Assembly (NCBI GenBank): GCA_964580525.1
Contig: CAZOKN010000024.1
Span: 1 to 28,207, forward strand
From: CAZOKN01 sp964580525
GTDB taxonomy: Bacteria; Pseudomonadota; Alphaproteobacteria; Rickettsiales; UBA6187
DNA: 28,207 nt
Direction of reading: 5' to 3'
Shown here: positions 7,488 through 15,330 of the stretch, piece after piece
Position numbering within the stretch: the stretch's first letter is position 1
Layout of the letters: each line of letters starts with the position of its first letter
The notes under the pieces: generated by a model
What the model saw: only the letters and a program-made list of their open reading frames with translations
What the model was told of the DNA's origin: nothing
The model's database searches: none
Program-made: the position numbers and the translations under genes

Positions 7488-7856
7488 ATGCTAGATAATT
7501 ATAATTATTGGATTAGCATTCTTATTATGATGATAGGTTTTTATGGCGTTATTGTGCGCGGAAATCTTGCTAAAAAAATGATGTCACTTGCAGTTTTGCA
7601 AGTTGCTGTGCTGCTGCTTTATATATCTGTAGGAAATGTTGAGGGTGGTGCAGTTCCTATAAAAATTGAAGGAAATAATTTTTATGTAAATCCTATACCC
7701 CATGTTTTAATGCTTACTGCTATTGTTGTTGGGGTTGCAGTTATGGCTGTTGGCTTGGCAATTATAGTTAGAATTAAAGAAGAATATGGAACTATAGAGG
7801 AAGATGAGATATCAGATATCGATATAAAATTTTCAAAAGATGAAGGAAAATTTTAA
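7488..7856 (+). CDS. mnhC: Na+/H+ antiporter subunit C (MnhC/MrpC, NuoK-like)
   Basis: 122-residue subunit homologous to NuoK of complex I, with three hydrophobic helices (about 7-24, 31-49, 73-97). The block VNPIPHVLMLTAIVVGVAVM matches the NuoK/MnhC segment at the last helix, and the acidic tail after EEYGTIEEDE is typical of MnhC. It lies 3 bases after mnhB and overlaps mnhD by one base. In complex I this subunit helps link the antiporter-like subunits by a chain of charged residues; the same role in Mrp is inferred from homology. Confidence 0.93.
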   Translation: MLDNYNYWISILIMMIGFYGVIVRGNLAKKMMSLAVLQVAVLLLYISVGNVEGGAVPIKIEGNNFYVNPIPHVLMLTAIVVGVAVMAVGLAIIVRIKEEYGTIEEDEISDIDIKFSKDEGKF

Positions 7857-9325
7857 TGATACAGAGTAATCTTCCGGCATTTCAGGTAGTTTTTCCACTT
7901 ATCGCTGCGCCTTTTTGTGCTGTTATGCCATGGAAAAAACTTAGCTGGTTTTTGGCTTCTGCAATTTCTTTAATTACATTCATTATAGCACTTAGTATTT
8001 GTTATTACGTAGTTCATAATGGTCCTATTTATTATGTAATGGGAGGTTGGGAAGCTCCGTTTGGAATAGAATATCGTGTTGATTTGCTGAACGCTCTAAT
8101 GTTGGTGATGGTCTCTGCAATAGGTGCGCTCACTTCTGTTTATTCTTATAACAGTGTTGATAGTGAAATAGAGTCTGCTAGACAGCCATCTTTCTATTGT
8201 TTGTTTTTATTATGCCTGGCGGGCTTGCTTGGTATGCTTATAACTAACGATATTTTTAACATTTATGTGTTCTTAGAAATATCATCCCTTGCGTCTTATG
8301 CGCTGATTTCTTTAGGAAAAGATAGAAGGGCGTTGGTTGCAGCGTTTGAATATCTAATTCTGGGGACTATAGGTGCAACCTTGATTCTTCTTTCTATCGG
8401 TCTTATTTATAGCATGACTGGAACGCTTAACATCTCCGATATTTCAGTTAGGTTGCCAGGCCTTTCAAATACTCTTACCATAAAAGCGGCTATGGCATTG
8501 TTTGTAATGGGGTTGTCTTTGAAGATGGCAGTTTTCCCTTTGCACATGTGGATGACAAAATCTTATACGCATGCGCCATCAGTAATTACTGCTTTTTTAG
8601 CGGGAACTGCTAGTAAGGTTGCAGTCTATTTATTTATCAGAGTTTTATTTACAATATTTGGCTACAAATTTTTGCCGATCTACATTAGCGAGATACTTAT
8701 AATATTGGCATTATTTTCTATAGTTGTAGGCTCGCTTGTTGCTGTTTATCAGGATAATGTGAAAACAATGCTGGCTTACTCAAGTGTGGCGAATATAGGT
8801 TATATTGTTTTGGCAATAGCAATTGCGAATCGCTCTGGTATTTCTGCTGCAGTATTGACGTTGTTTGCACATTCATTTGCAAAGTCAGCTTTATTTATGG
8901 CGGTTGGTTGTGTGGCAATTAAAACTGGTGGTGTAAATATAAAAAATTTCAAAGGAATTGCAGCAAAAATGCCATTCACTATGGCCGCATTTTTGCTTGC
9001 TGGTCTTAGCCTTATAGGTGTTCCTGGTACGGCTGGATTTTTAGGTAAGTGGAGTATGTTGCAAGCTTTGTTTGAAAAGAATATGTGGCCAGTTTTTGTG
9101 GTGGTTATTTTCAGTTCATTGCTTAGCATAGTTTATATATGGCGCATTATAGAAGTTGCTTATTTTAAGGATAATTTTGATGAAGTTGAGAAAATTTCAG
9201 AAGCTCCTTTCGCAATGATTATGTCATTGTGGGTTTTGGTGGGCGCTAGTTTATTTTTTGGAATTTATACAAAACCTTTGTTGATATTCTCTGAAGGGAT
9301 ATCTAAATTTTTATTTAATTTGTAA
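7856..9325 (+). CDS. mnhD: antiporter subunit D, first copy (MnhD/MrpD, ND2/4/5-like)
   Basis: 489-residue membrane protein of about 13-14 helices in the family of proton-conducting subunits shared with NuoL/M/N. The charged residues expected in the ion path are visible: Glu141 in TM5 (IYVFLEISSLASYALISLG), Lys223 in TM7 (SLKMAVFPLHMWMTKSYTHA) and Lys254 in TM8 (AFLAGTASKVAVYLF). The later HSFAKSALFMAVG and AGLSLIGVPGTAGFLGKW blocks complete the fold. Of the three D-like genes this one is most like canonical MrpD. Start overlaps mnhC (TAATG) with AAGGA upstream; the next D-like gene follows after 5 bases. Confidence 0.93.
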   Translation: MIQSNLPAFQVVFPLIAAPFCAVMPWKKLSWFLASAISLITFIIALSICYYVVHNGPIYYVMGGWEAPFGIEYRVDLLNALMLVMVSAIGALTSVYSYNSVDSEIESARQPSFYCLFLLCLAGLLGMLITNDIFNIYVFLEISSLASYALISLGKDRRALVAAFEYLILGTIGATLILLSIGLIYSMTGTLNISDISVRLPGLSNTLTIKAAMALFVMGLSLKMAVFPLHMWMTKSYTHAPSVITAFLAGTASKVAVYLFIRVLFTIFGYKFLPIYISEILIILALFSIVVGSLVAVYQDNVKTMLAYSSVANIGYIVLAIAIANRSGISAAVLTLFAHSFAKSALFMAVGCVAIKTGGVNIKNFKGIAAKMPFTMAAFLLAGLSLIGVPGTAGFLGKWSMLQALFEKNMWPVFVVVIFSSLLSIVYIWRIIEVAYFKDNFDEVEKISEAPFAMIMSLWVLVGASLFFGIYTKPLLIFSEGISKFLFNL

Positions 9326-9330
9326 GAAAA

Positions 9331-10821
9331 ATGCCAGTAGAACAACAGTTATTTTATTACATATTTTTTATACCATTATTGGCTGGAATTTTTTCGGCCT
9401 TGATAAAGTACGCCAATATTCGTGACGCGCTTAATTTAATTTTTTCTGGTGCTTTATTTTACAAAGTAATTCAGTTTTATTTACTCTTTAAGCAGGGCGT
9501 TGAATTAAAACTATTTGTTGCCGAGTTTTTGCCTAACCTTAACATTGTGTTTTCTGTAGAACCGATAGGAATGCTTTTCCTGATGGTCAGTTCATTTCTA
9601 TGGTTTGTTAGCGTTTTATATTCAATAGGATATATGCGAGAGAATAATGAGCGCCATCAATCCAGATTTTATAGTTTTTTTGCATTATCGATTTTTACAA
9701 CTGTTGGCGTAGCGCTTTCTTCTAATTTACTCACTTTATTTATCTTCTATGAAATCCTAACCATTGCAACGTATCCTCTTGTTACGCATGCTGGAACTTA
9801 TGAAGCGAAAAGGGCAGGGAGAATTTATATTGGAATATTATTGGCAACTTCGTTTTTATTATTTTTGCCTGCAATGATAATAAGTTGGAATTTTGCCGGA
9901 ACTATTGATTTTACGAGTGGTGGTATATTGGCAGGTAAGGTTGGCCCTACACTGTCTATATGTTTGTTGGCGATGTTTATATTCGGAGTGGGAAAGGCTG
10001 CTATAATGCCTGTGCATAAATGGTTGCCTTCTGCTATGGTTGCGCCAGCTCCGGTAAGTGCTCTGCTACACGCTGTTGCTGTAGTTAAAGTTGGTGTTTT
10101 CACAATTCTGAAAATAATGATTTATATTTTTGGTATAGATTATTTATCGAGCCTCGTTTCTGACGATTTTGGTGGGATACAATGGCTATTTTATGTTGCA
10201 TCTTTTACCATAATTGTGGCCTCAATTGTTGCGCTAAATCAGGACGATTTGAAAAAAAGATTGGCATATTCTACTATAAGCCAATTGGCTTACATAGTAA
10301 TGTCAGCATCTATACTTGCACAAAAATCTATAATTGCAGCTGTTTTTCATATAGCTGCTCATGCTATTGCCAAGATAACATTATTTTTTGCAGCCGGTTC
10401 TATCTATACTGTCTCGCATAAGAGAAATGTTAGTCAATTGGCTGGTATTGGCAAAAGAATGCCTTGGACAATGACTGCGTTCGCAATTGCTTCATTCTCT
10501 ATTATTGGCGTGCCTCCAACAGTTGGGTTTTTGAGCAAGTGGTACATGCTACTAGGTGCATTCAGTCAGGAAACTTATGAAGTCATAGCAGTCATGGCTT
10601 TGAGTATGATATTAAATTCTGCTTATCTTCTGCCAATTGTCTACAAGGCGTTTTTTGAGAGAGAAAGGCAAAATATTGGCGTAAATATAGAAAGAACATA
10701 TGGTGAAGCTCCGGTGTTAATGGTTGTTGCGGTCATGATTACTACATGTGCAATTATCGGATTATTTTTTATGCCTGATGTTTTTATGGAACTTGCTGAA
10801 AAAGTTGTGGGACAAAAATAA
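9331..10821 (+). CDS. antiporter subunit, second ND2/4/5-like copy (NuoL/MrpA-N-like)
   Basis: 496-residue polytopic membrane protein. The pathway residues are all present: Glu141 in TM5 (LFIFYEILTIATYPLVTHAG), Lys222 in TM7 (GVGKAAIMPVHKWLPSAMVA) and, after His247, Lys253 in TM8 (SALLHAVAVVKVGVF). The PAPVSALLHAVAVVK block resembles NuoL and the N-terminal domain of MrpA more than MrpD. Since no full-length MrpA is present and its C-terminal region is a separate gene (6514-7065), I infer this gene supplies the MrpA N-terminal half, but similarity by eye cannot prove it. ATG 9331 has no strong Shine-Dalgarno. It overlaps the next gene by one base. Confidence 0.88.
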   Translation: MPVEQQLFYYIFFIPLLAGIFSALIKYANIRDALNLIFSGALFYKVIQFYLLFKQGVELKLFVAEFLPNLNIVFSVEPIGMLFLMVSSFLWFVSVLYSIGYMRENNERHQSRFYSFFALSIFTTVGVALSSNLLTLFIFYEILTIATYPLVTHAGTYEAKRAGRIYIGILLATSFLLFLPAMIISWNFAGTIDFTSGGILAGKVGPTLSICLLAMFIFGVGKAAIMPVHKWLPSAMVAPAPVSALLHAVAVVKVGVFTILKIMIYIFGIDYLSSLVSDDFGGIQWLFYVASFTIIVASIVALNQDDLKKRLAYSTISQLAYIVMSASILAQKSIIAAVFHIAAHAIAKITLFFAAGSIYTVSHKRNVSQLAGIGKRMPWTMTAFAIASFSIIGVPPTVGFLSKWYMLLGAFSQETYEVIAVMALSMILNSAYLLPIVYKAFFERERQNIGVNIERTYGEAPVLMVVAVMITTCAIIGLFFMPDVFMELAEKVVGQK

Positions 10822-11081
10822 TGGCAGAAGAAAAACAAAAAAAACGCGGTAGAAAAGCCTTTATATATTGGTTTATATTTATATTAATACTGGCGATTTC
10901 TGTAGGTGTAGAATTTCTTATTCCTGAAAAAAAATCTGTATATGGCATTGATGGAGAGAGATTTTTCTTTGCAGGATACGGTTTTTTATCATGTGCGGCG
11001 ATTATAATTTTCTCAAAAATTATTGGTGTGTTCCTGAAGCGCAAAGAAAATTATTATAAGGAGATTCGTCATGATGAATAG
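10821..11081 (+). CDS. small two-helix membrane protein inside the antiporter operon
   Basis: 86-residue protein of unknown function. Layout: very basic N-terminus (MAEEKQKKRGRK), hydrophobic helix about 13-33, a short polar loop (PEKKSVYGIDGER), second helix about 46-67, then a charged end LKRKENYYKE. The ER.FF..YGF..C....K segment followed by KRKENYY recalls short hypothetical proteins encoded beside Mrp-type D subunits in other proteobacteria; that is memory, not a search. It overlaps D2 by one base (TAATG) and D3 by 11 bases, with the D3 ribosome site inside it, so it is made together with these two subunits. A structural or assembly subunit is a reasonable inference. It is not one of the classical A-G subunits. 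Confidence 0.8.
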   Translation: MAEEKQKKRGRKAFIYWFIFILILAISVGVEFLIPEKKSVYGIDGERFFFAGYGFLSCAAIIIFSKIIGVFLKRKENYYKEIRHDE

Positions 11082-12831
11082 TATTCAGATGATTTTGCCT
11101 CAGGTTCCTCCTGCGTTGATTATGATTATTGGTGGGATTTTATTGCCATTTGTTGGTAGGAATACCCGTTTTGTGCTAGCGCTTATAATTCCGATTATAA
11201 CATTAATGCAGATCTGGAATATACAAGACGTTACTGATTTGTTGACCATACACATAGCTAGCTTTGATATAAAGCCATTATATATTCATCCATATACTCA
11301 TTTATTTGCGAGTGTTTTTGCAATTGCGGCTTTTGCAGCAGCAATGTTTGGTGCTTTACATGGACGCGGCGCAGAGATAGGTGCGGCATTTGTTAATGCC
11401 GGTAGCGCGATAGGTATTACATTTGCTGGCGATTTTATTACTCTGTTTATATATTTTGAATTGATGGCTATAGGTTCTACTATAACGGTCTTTTTCTCCG
11501 ATCAACCTGGTGCTATGAAATCTGGTATCAGATATGCCATGATACATTTTTTGGGTGGCTTGATTTTGATGACGGGAATTATTGCTAGGTTGTTATTGGC
11601 TGGAGATATAAATCTTATGCCATTTGAAACTACAATGGCAATATTATTGCCGGAATATTATTCTTTTGACGCCAATGCAATTGTTATATGGCTGATATTA
11701 ATAGGTATACTAATTAATGCTGCCGTGCCACCATTTTCGGCATGGTTGCCTTGTGCTTATCCAAGAAGCTCTGCTTTTGGCGGAGTTTTCCTTTCTTCTT
11801 TTACAACAAAGGCGGCAGTTTTTGTCTTGCTAACATTGTTCCCAGGCGCCGAAATTCTGGTTTATATAGGAATGTTCATGATATTCTACGGCATAGTCTA
11901 TGCCATGCTGGAAAATGATATGCGTAAGATACTTTCGTACAGCATCATAAATCAGGTTGGGTTTATGTTGGTAGGTATAGGCTTGGGAACTGATTTATCT
12001 ATGAATGGTGCGGCAGTTCACGCTGCATGCCATATTATATATAAAGCCTTGTTGTTTATGTCGGCTGGTTCAGTTCTTCATATGACCGGACGTAACAAAT
12101 GCACCGAGCTTGGCGGTCTTTACCGTTCTATGAAGCTTACCACAATTTGCGCGTTGGTAGGTTCTATGTCGATTTCTGCTTTACCACTTACTTCTGGATT
12201 TATAAGCAAAACTCTCATATCAGAAGCAGCTTATAGCGAAGATTGGCAATATCTTTGGTTTTTCCTGCTGGCGGCATCAGCGGGTGTTTTTTTGCATGCT
12301 GGTATAAAGTTTCCGTGGTTTGTTTTCTTTAATAAAGATTCAGGTTTGAAGCCGAAAGATCCTCCATTGAATATGCAATTGGCGATGGTTTTCTTGTCTG
12401 TCCTTTGTATTCTACCTGCGATACCTGGTGTTGCAGAAAAAACTATATATAAATTGCTGCCTTCAGCTGTTGAATATACGGCATATACTTCATGGCATGT
12501 TGTATCGCAAATTCAATTGTTATTATTTTCGGCGCTGGCATTTTTCCTTCTTCTGCCGTTGCTGAAAAGATCAGATACTATAACCTTGGATTTTGATTGG
12601 TTCTACCGCGGTATAGGGCGTTATATAATTTTAGCGTTTGCTATGTTAGCTAGATTGCCGCTGAGAATTTTGCGCATTGTTCTAAAAAAAGGTGTGCGTA
12701 AATCGATCAAATTTATTTCTGTTATATACAGCCCGCAAGGGGTTATAGCTAAAAATTGGCAAATTGGTGTGAGCGTTATGTTTATGCTCTCAATCATTAC
12801 AGTTTATCTGGTGGTTTATTATTTGATGTAA
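11071..12831 (+). CDS. divergent third ND2/4/5-like antiporter subunit
   Basis: 586-residue polytopic membrane protein, about 90 residues longer than the other two D-like subunits because of a C-terminal extension with extra hydrophobic segments (about 480-586). Glu130 in TM5 (LFIYFELMAIGSTITV) and Lys247 in TM8 (LSSFTTKAAVFVLL) are kept, but the TM7 position that is Lys in the other two copies is Asn216 (GILINAAVPPFSAWLP), and the following His of the HxW motif is Ser. The later HAACHIIYKALLFMSAG block is normal. ATG 11071 is chosen because AAGGAG (11058-11063) is 7 bases upstream; 11074 is possible. It is the last gene of the operon. No terminator is seen before the convergent pilin gene 6 bases on. 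Confidence 0.88.
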   Translation: MMNSIQMILPQVPPALIMIIGGILLPFVGRNTRFVLALIIPIITLMQIWNIQDVTDLLTIHIASFDIKPLYIHPYTHLFASVFAIAAFAAAMFGALHGRGAEIGAAFVNAGSAIGITFAGDFITLFIYFELMAIGSTITVFFSDQPGAMKSGIRYAMIHFLGGLILMTGIIARLLLAGDINLMPFETTMAILLPEYYSFDANAIVIWLILIGILINAAVPPFSAWLPCAYPRSSAFGGVFLSSFTTKAAVFVLLTLFPGAEILVYIGMFMIFYGIVYAMLENDMRKILSYSIINQVGFMLVGIGLGTDLSMNGAAVHAACHIIYKALLFMSAGSVLHMTGRNKCTELGGLYRSMKLTTICALVGSMSISALPLTSGFISKTLISEAAYSEDWQYLWFFLLAASAGVFLHAGIKFPWFVFFNKDSGLKPKDPPLNMQLAMVFLSVLCILPAIPGVAEKTIYKLLPSAVEYTAYTSWHVVSQIQLLLFSALAFFLLLPLLKRSDTITLDFDWFYRGIGRYIILAFAMLARLPLRILRIVLKKGVRKSIKFISVIYSPQGVIAKNWQIGVSVMFMLSIITVYLVVYYLM

Positions 12832-12837
12832 ATTGTT

Positions 12838-13530
12838 TTACGGATTTTGTTCAATCTGAAAAGAAACTACACAAGGCGTTTCGGATGTGTTAGTCAGATT
12901 ATAAGCTCCACCGGAAACGCAATCGCCGGCAGTTTCGCCTGTTCCATCACTAGCTCGGATAGTTCCTGTTGTTGGGTTGTTATCATCATATTTTCCGTCA
13001 TAATCGAAAGCTTCTTTTGTCGTGAAAAGTCCATATCCAGGAGCGCCTCCGGCAGAGCCTATCTTGCTTACAGTTATGGTCATAAGGCCACCTGACGCCT
13101 TAGTAACTGTGAAAACGCTATATTTTAAAGGTCCTTGCATAAGCCCGCCTATTCCGTTGGTTGCGCCATCGTAGCTACCTTCTATGAGTCCGGCTAATTG
13201 TAGATGTTGCCAGAATAGTAAGGTTTCATTTGTATTTGTGTCTACACCTTCTGAGGTTCCCAAGAAGCCATTACCGTTTCCGTCATCAGTGCTCGTTGAA
13301 CCAAGTCTTTCTTCTGCTGAAGGGAAGTCTCCTGGATAATAAATATATGTGCTTCTAAAACTAGAAACAGCTCTCGTTATATTGCTTATATCATCAACAA
13401 CCTGGCTAAGTTCTAGGCTATGTTTTAGCGATGCGCCTGTCGTTACAGCTGCCACAAGCATTGCAATAACTGTAAGTGACATTGTTAATTCGAGTACTGA
13501 GAAACCACGAGAAAAACTTGCTTTTGCCAT
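12838..13530 (-). CDS. type IV pilin-like / pseudopilin protein with prepilin cleavage motif
   Basis: 230-residue protein with a class III prepilin leader: short basic leader ending SRG, cleavage expected between Gly9 and Phe10, Glu14 at position +5 of the mature protein, and a hydrophobic helix (SVLELTMSLTVIAMLVAAV). The globular part has YYPGDFPSAEERLG, an Asp/Gly/Asn stretch DDGNGNGFLG, LLFWQHLQLAGLIEGSY, and two cysteines near the end (204 and 220) that could close a disulphide loop as in pilin D-regions. Similar single pilin-like proteins occur in other AT-rich alphaproteobacteria and gammaproteobacteria. No prepilin peptidase, assembly ATPase or secretin gene is in the window. It is convergent with the antiporter operon and divergent from ffh. 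AGGT precedes the ATG. Confidence 0.85.
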   Translation of the reverse strand: MAKASFSRGFSVLELTMSLTVIAMLVAAVTTGASLKHSLELSQVVDDISNITRAVSSFRSTYIYYPGDFPSAEERLGSTSTDDGNGNGFLGTSEGVDTNTNETLLFWQHLQLAGLIEGSYDGATNGIGGLMQGPLKYSVFTVTKASGGLMTITVSKIGSAGGAPGYGLFTTKEAFDYDGKYDDNNPTTGTIRASDGTGETAGDCVSGGAYNLTNTSETPCVVSFQIEQNP

Positions 13531-13554
13531 TAAACTACCTATGTTTCTTTGTTA

Positions 13555-13560
13555 TATAAT
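13555..13560 (+). promoter_or_regulatory. candidate -10 box for ffh
   Basis: A perfect TATAAT lies 38 bases before the ffh ATG in the 68-base gap between the divergent pilin gene and ffh. No good -35 box is seen at 16-18 bases upstream (AAACTA or nearby). The same short AT-rich gap must also hold the pilin promoter on the other strand, for which I see no clear boxes. Confidence 0.32.
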
Positions 13561-13598
13561 TTTATTTTTAGCAACTCACATCAGCATTGTACATTAAT

Positions 13599-14960
13599 AT
13601 GTTTGAAAGTTTAAGCGATAACCTAAGTAAAATTTTATCAAAATTAAAGGGAAGGGGTTTTCTCTCTGAGGATGATGTAAATGCAGCTATGCGAGAAGTT
13701 AGGGTTGCATTGCTCGAGGCTGATGTTGCGCTTCCGGTGGCAAAGGATTTTATAAATAAAGTAAAAGAACGTGCAGTTGGAGCTGAAGTTGTAAAGAGCG
13801 TTTCTCCTGGACAAATGGTTATAAAAATCGTTCAGGATAATTTGGAGGAAATGCTTGGTTCTGAAAATGTAGAAATAAATCTAAATACCACTCCGCCAGC
13901 GGTTATTATGATGGTGGGATTGCAGGGTTCTGGTAAAACTACAACTTCAGGAAAGCTGGCTAACTTTTTGAAAACAAAGCAAAATAAAAAAGTATTGCTG
14001 GCATCGCTAGATATTTACAGGCCGGCAGCACAGGACCAGCTTGCGGTTTTAGGTACGCAGATTTCTGTAGCCACATTACCTATCATTAAAGATGAAAAAC
14101 CGGAAAAAATTACCAAGCGTGCTTTGGAGATGGGGCGGCTTGAAGGATACGATATTATCATACTTGATACAGCAGGACGTTTGCATATAGATGCTGATTT
14201 GATGGAAGAATTAAAGGCGGTTAAAAAACTGTCTAATCCTATAGAAACAATATTAGTGGCCGACTCGCTTACAGGCCAGGATGCGGTTAATATTGCTAAA
14301 GAATTTAATGAACAGGTTGGTCTTACTGGAATTATCCTAACAAGAATTGATGGCGATGGTCGTGGAGGTGCGGCTCTGTCTATGCGTGCAGTGACTGGTT
14401 GTCCTATCAAATTTATTGGTGTTGGCGAAAAAATATCAGAATTTGAAAGTTTTCACCCTAAGCGAATAGCTTCTCGGATATTAGGTATGGGTGACGTTGT
14501 TTCTTTGGTAGAAAAAGCCGTTGAGACTATGAATAGCGAAGATGCAAAAAACCTTGAAAGAAAGATGAAAAAAGGTTCTTTTGATCTGAACGATATGGCT
14601 AAGCAGTATAGCATGATGCGTAAAATGGGCGGTGTTACTGGTTTGGCTGGTATGATTCCTGGTATCAGCAAGATAAAGAAACAGATAGATGAAGCTGGCG
14701 TTGATGACAAGCTTATAATAAGGCAAGAATCGATAATTTATTCTATGACTAAAAAAGAGCGTCGTAATCCTGATTTAATCAATGCTTCGCGTAGGAAAAG
14801 GATTGCAGCGGGAGCGGGAGTTCAGGTTCAGGATGTTAACCGGATATTGAAGCAATATAAGCAAATTTCTACCGTTATGAAAAAAATCAGCAAGATGGAT
14901 AAAAAAACCATGCTTAGAGGTGGTTTGGGTAAATTTATGCCTAAGATGCCTGGACAATAA
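13599..14960 (+). CDS. ffh: signal recognition particle GTPase Ffh
   Basis: Binds signal sequences and SRP RNA and, with FtsY, targets membrane proteins to the translocon. The start is ATG 13599 (MFESLSDNLSKIL, the normal Ffh start); an in-frame TTG at 13587 would add only MYIN and has no ribosome site. The 453-residue protein has the N domain (about 1-95), the GTPase G domain with P-loop GLQGSGKTT (107-115), DIYRPAAQDQL, DTAGR (190-194) and the guanine-specificity motif TRID (248-251) followed by GDGRGG, and a Met-rich M domain (about 300-453) with LAGMIPGISK, RRNPDLINASRRKRIAAGAG and RGGLGKFMPKMPG. The ribosome site is weak. rpsP, often the next gene, is not present downstream. Confidence 0.97.
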   Translation: MFESLSDNLSKILSKLKGRGFLSEDDVNAAMREVRVALLEADVALPVAKDFINKVKERAVGAEVVKSVSPGQMVIKIVQDNLEEMLGSENVEINLNTTPPAVIMMVGLQGSGKTTTSGKLANFLKTKQNKKVLLASLDIYRPAAQDQLAVLGTQISVATLPIIKDEKPEKITKRALEMGRLEGYDIIILDTAGRLHIDADLMEELKAVKKLSNPIETILVADSLTGQDAVNIAKEFNEQVGLTGIILTRIDGDGRGGAALSMRAVTGCPIKFIGVGEKISEFESFHPKRIASRILGMGDVVSLVEKAVETMNSEDAKNLERKMKKGSFDLNDMAKQYSMMRKMGGVTGLAGMIPGISKIKKQIDEAGVDDKLIIRQESIIYSMTKKERRNPDLINASRRKRIAAGAGVQVQDVNRILKQYKQISTVMKKISKMDKKTMLRGGLGKFMPKMPGQ

Positions 14961-15070
14961 GTGATTCAATGGTAAAAAAGTTGAAGAGATATAAGACCCA
15001 GAATTCCTAGCTTTTGCGTATATTCCCCTCTTTATTTTGTCTTATTTTTGTATCGTTTTGTTTTTATTTA

Positions 15071-15099
15071 TTGACTAAAGATGATATTTTGTTTAGAAA
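15071..15099 (+). promoter_or_regulatory. candidate promoter for the 63-residue small protein
   Basis: TTGACT (15071-15076) and TAGAAA (15094-15099) are separated by 17 bases, and the ATG follows 31 bases later. The -35 is good and the -10 is only fair. The rest of the 170-base gap after ffh (14961-15130) is AT-rich and I see neither a clear terminator nor an RNA gene in it. Confidence 0.38.
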
Positions 15100-15130
15100 G
15101 CCTGTGAAATATATTTAAAGAAGGTGACTT

Positions 15131-15322
15131 ATGTCTAAAAATGACCCTAATAAACGTGGTGAAAAAGTTGTTGCAACATTCGAAGGTAAGGTTGTAAAGC
15201 CTGTGCTTTACGTTGGTACGCATGTTGGCCATGGTAGCTATATGGCAATACAGTATGACAACGGTCAGATGGCACTTGATGCTTCTGGTAGACCTCTTGA
15301 GTGGGCTGCTACAACTGCTTAA
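15131..15322 (+). CDS. small protein of unknown function (63 residues)
   Basis: I do not recognise this protein. It is 63 residues, soluble, without signal or membrane segment. A polar, Lys-rich N-terminus (MSKNDPNKRGEKVVATFEGK) is followed by alternating hydrophobic residues that look like a small beta-barrel or beta-sheet domain: VVKPVLYVGTHVGHGSYMAI, then QYDNGQMALDASGRPLEW. The AAGAAGGTGA ribosome site 6 bases before the ATG is among the strongest in the window, and a promoter candidate lies upstream, so I consider it a real, probably well-expressed gene. It is transcribed alone and converges on ETF-QO with only 8 bases between stop codons. No function is inferred. Confidence 0.75.
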   Translation: MSKNDPNKRGEKVVATFEGKVVKPVLYVGTHVGHGSYMAIQYDNGQMALDASGRPLEWAATTA

Positions 15323-15330
15323 TAACAGTT

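Noticed and set aside
12847..13095. 82-codon + strand open frame opposite the pilin gene
   Set aside because: It is antisense to a recognisable coding sequence, Cys/Ser-rich, and has no ribosome site.
14961..15130. Search for SRP RNA, rpsP or a tRNA in the gap after ffh
   Set aside because: No GGAAGCAGCC-type SRP RNA core, no tRNA-like cloverleaf and no long frame seen.
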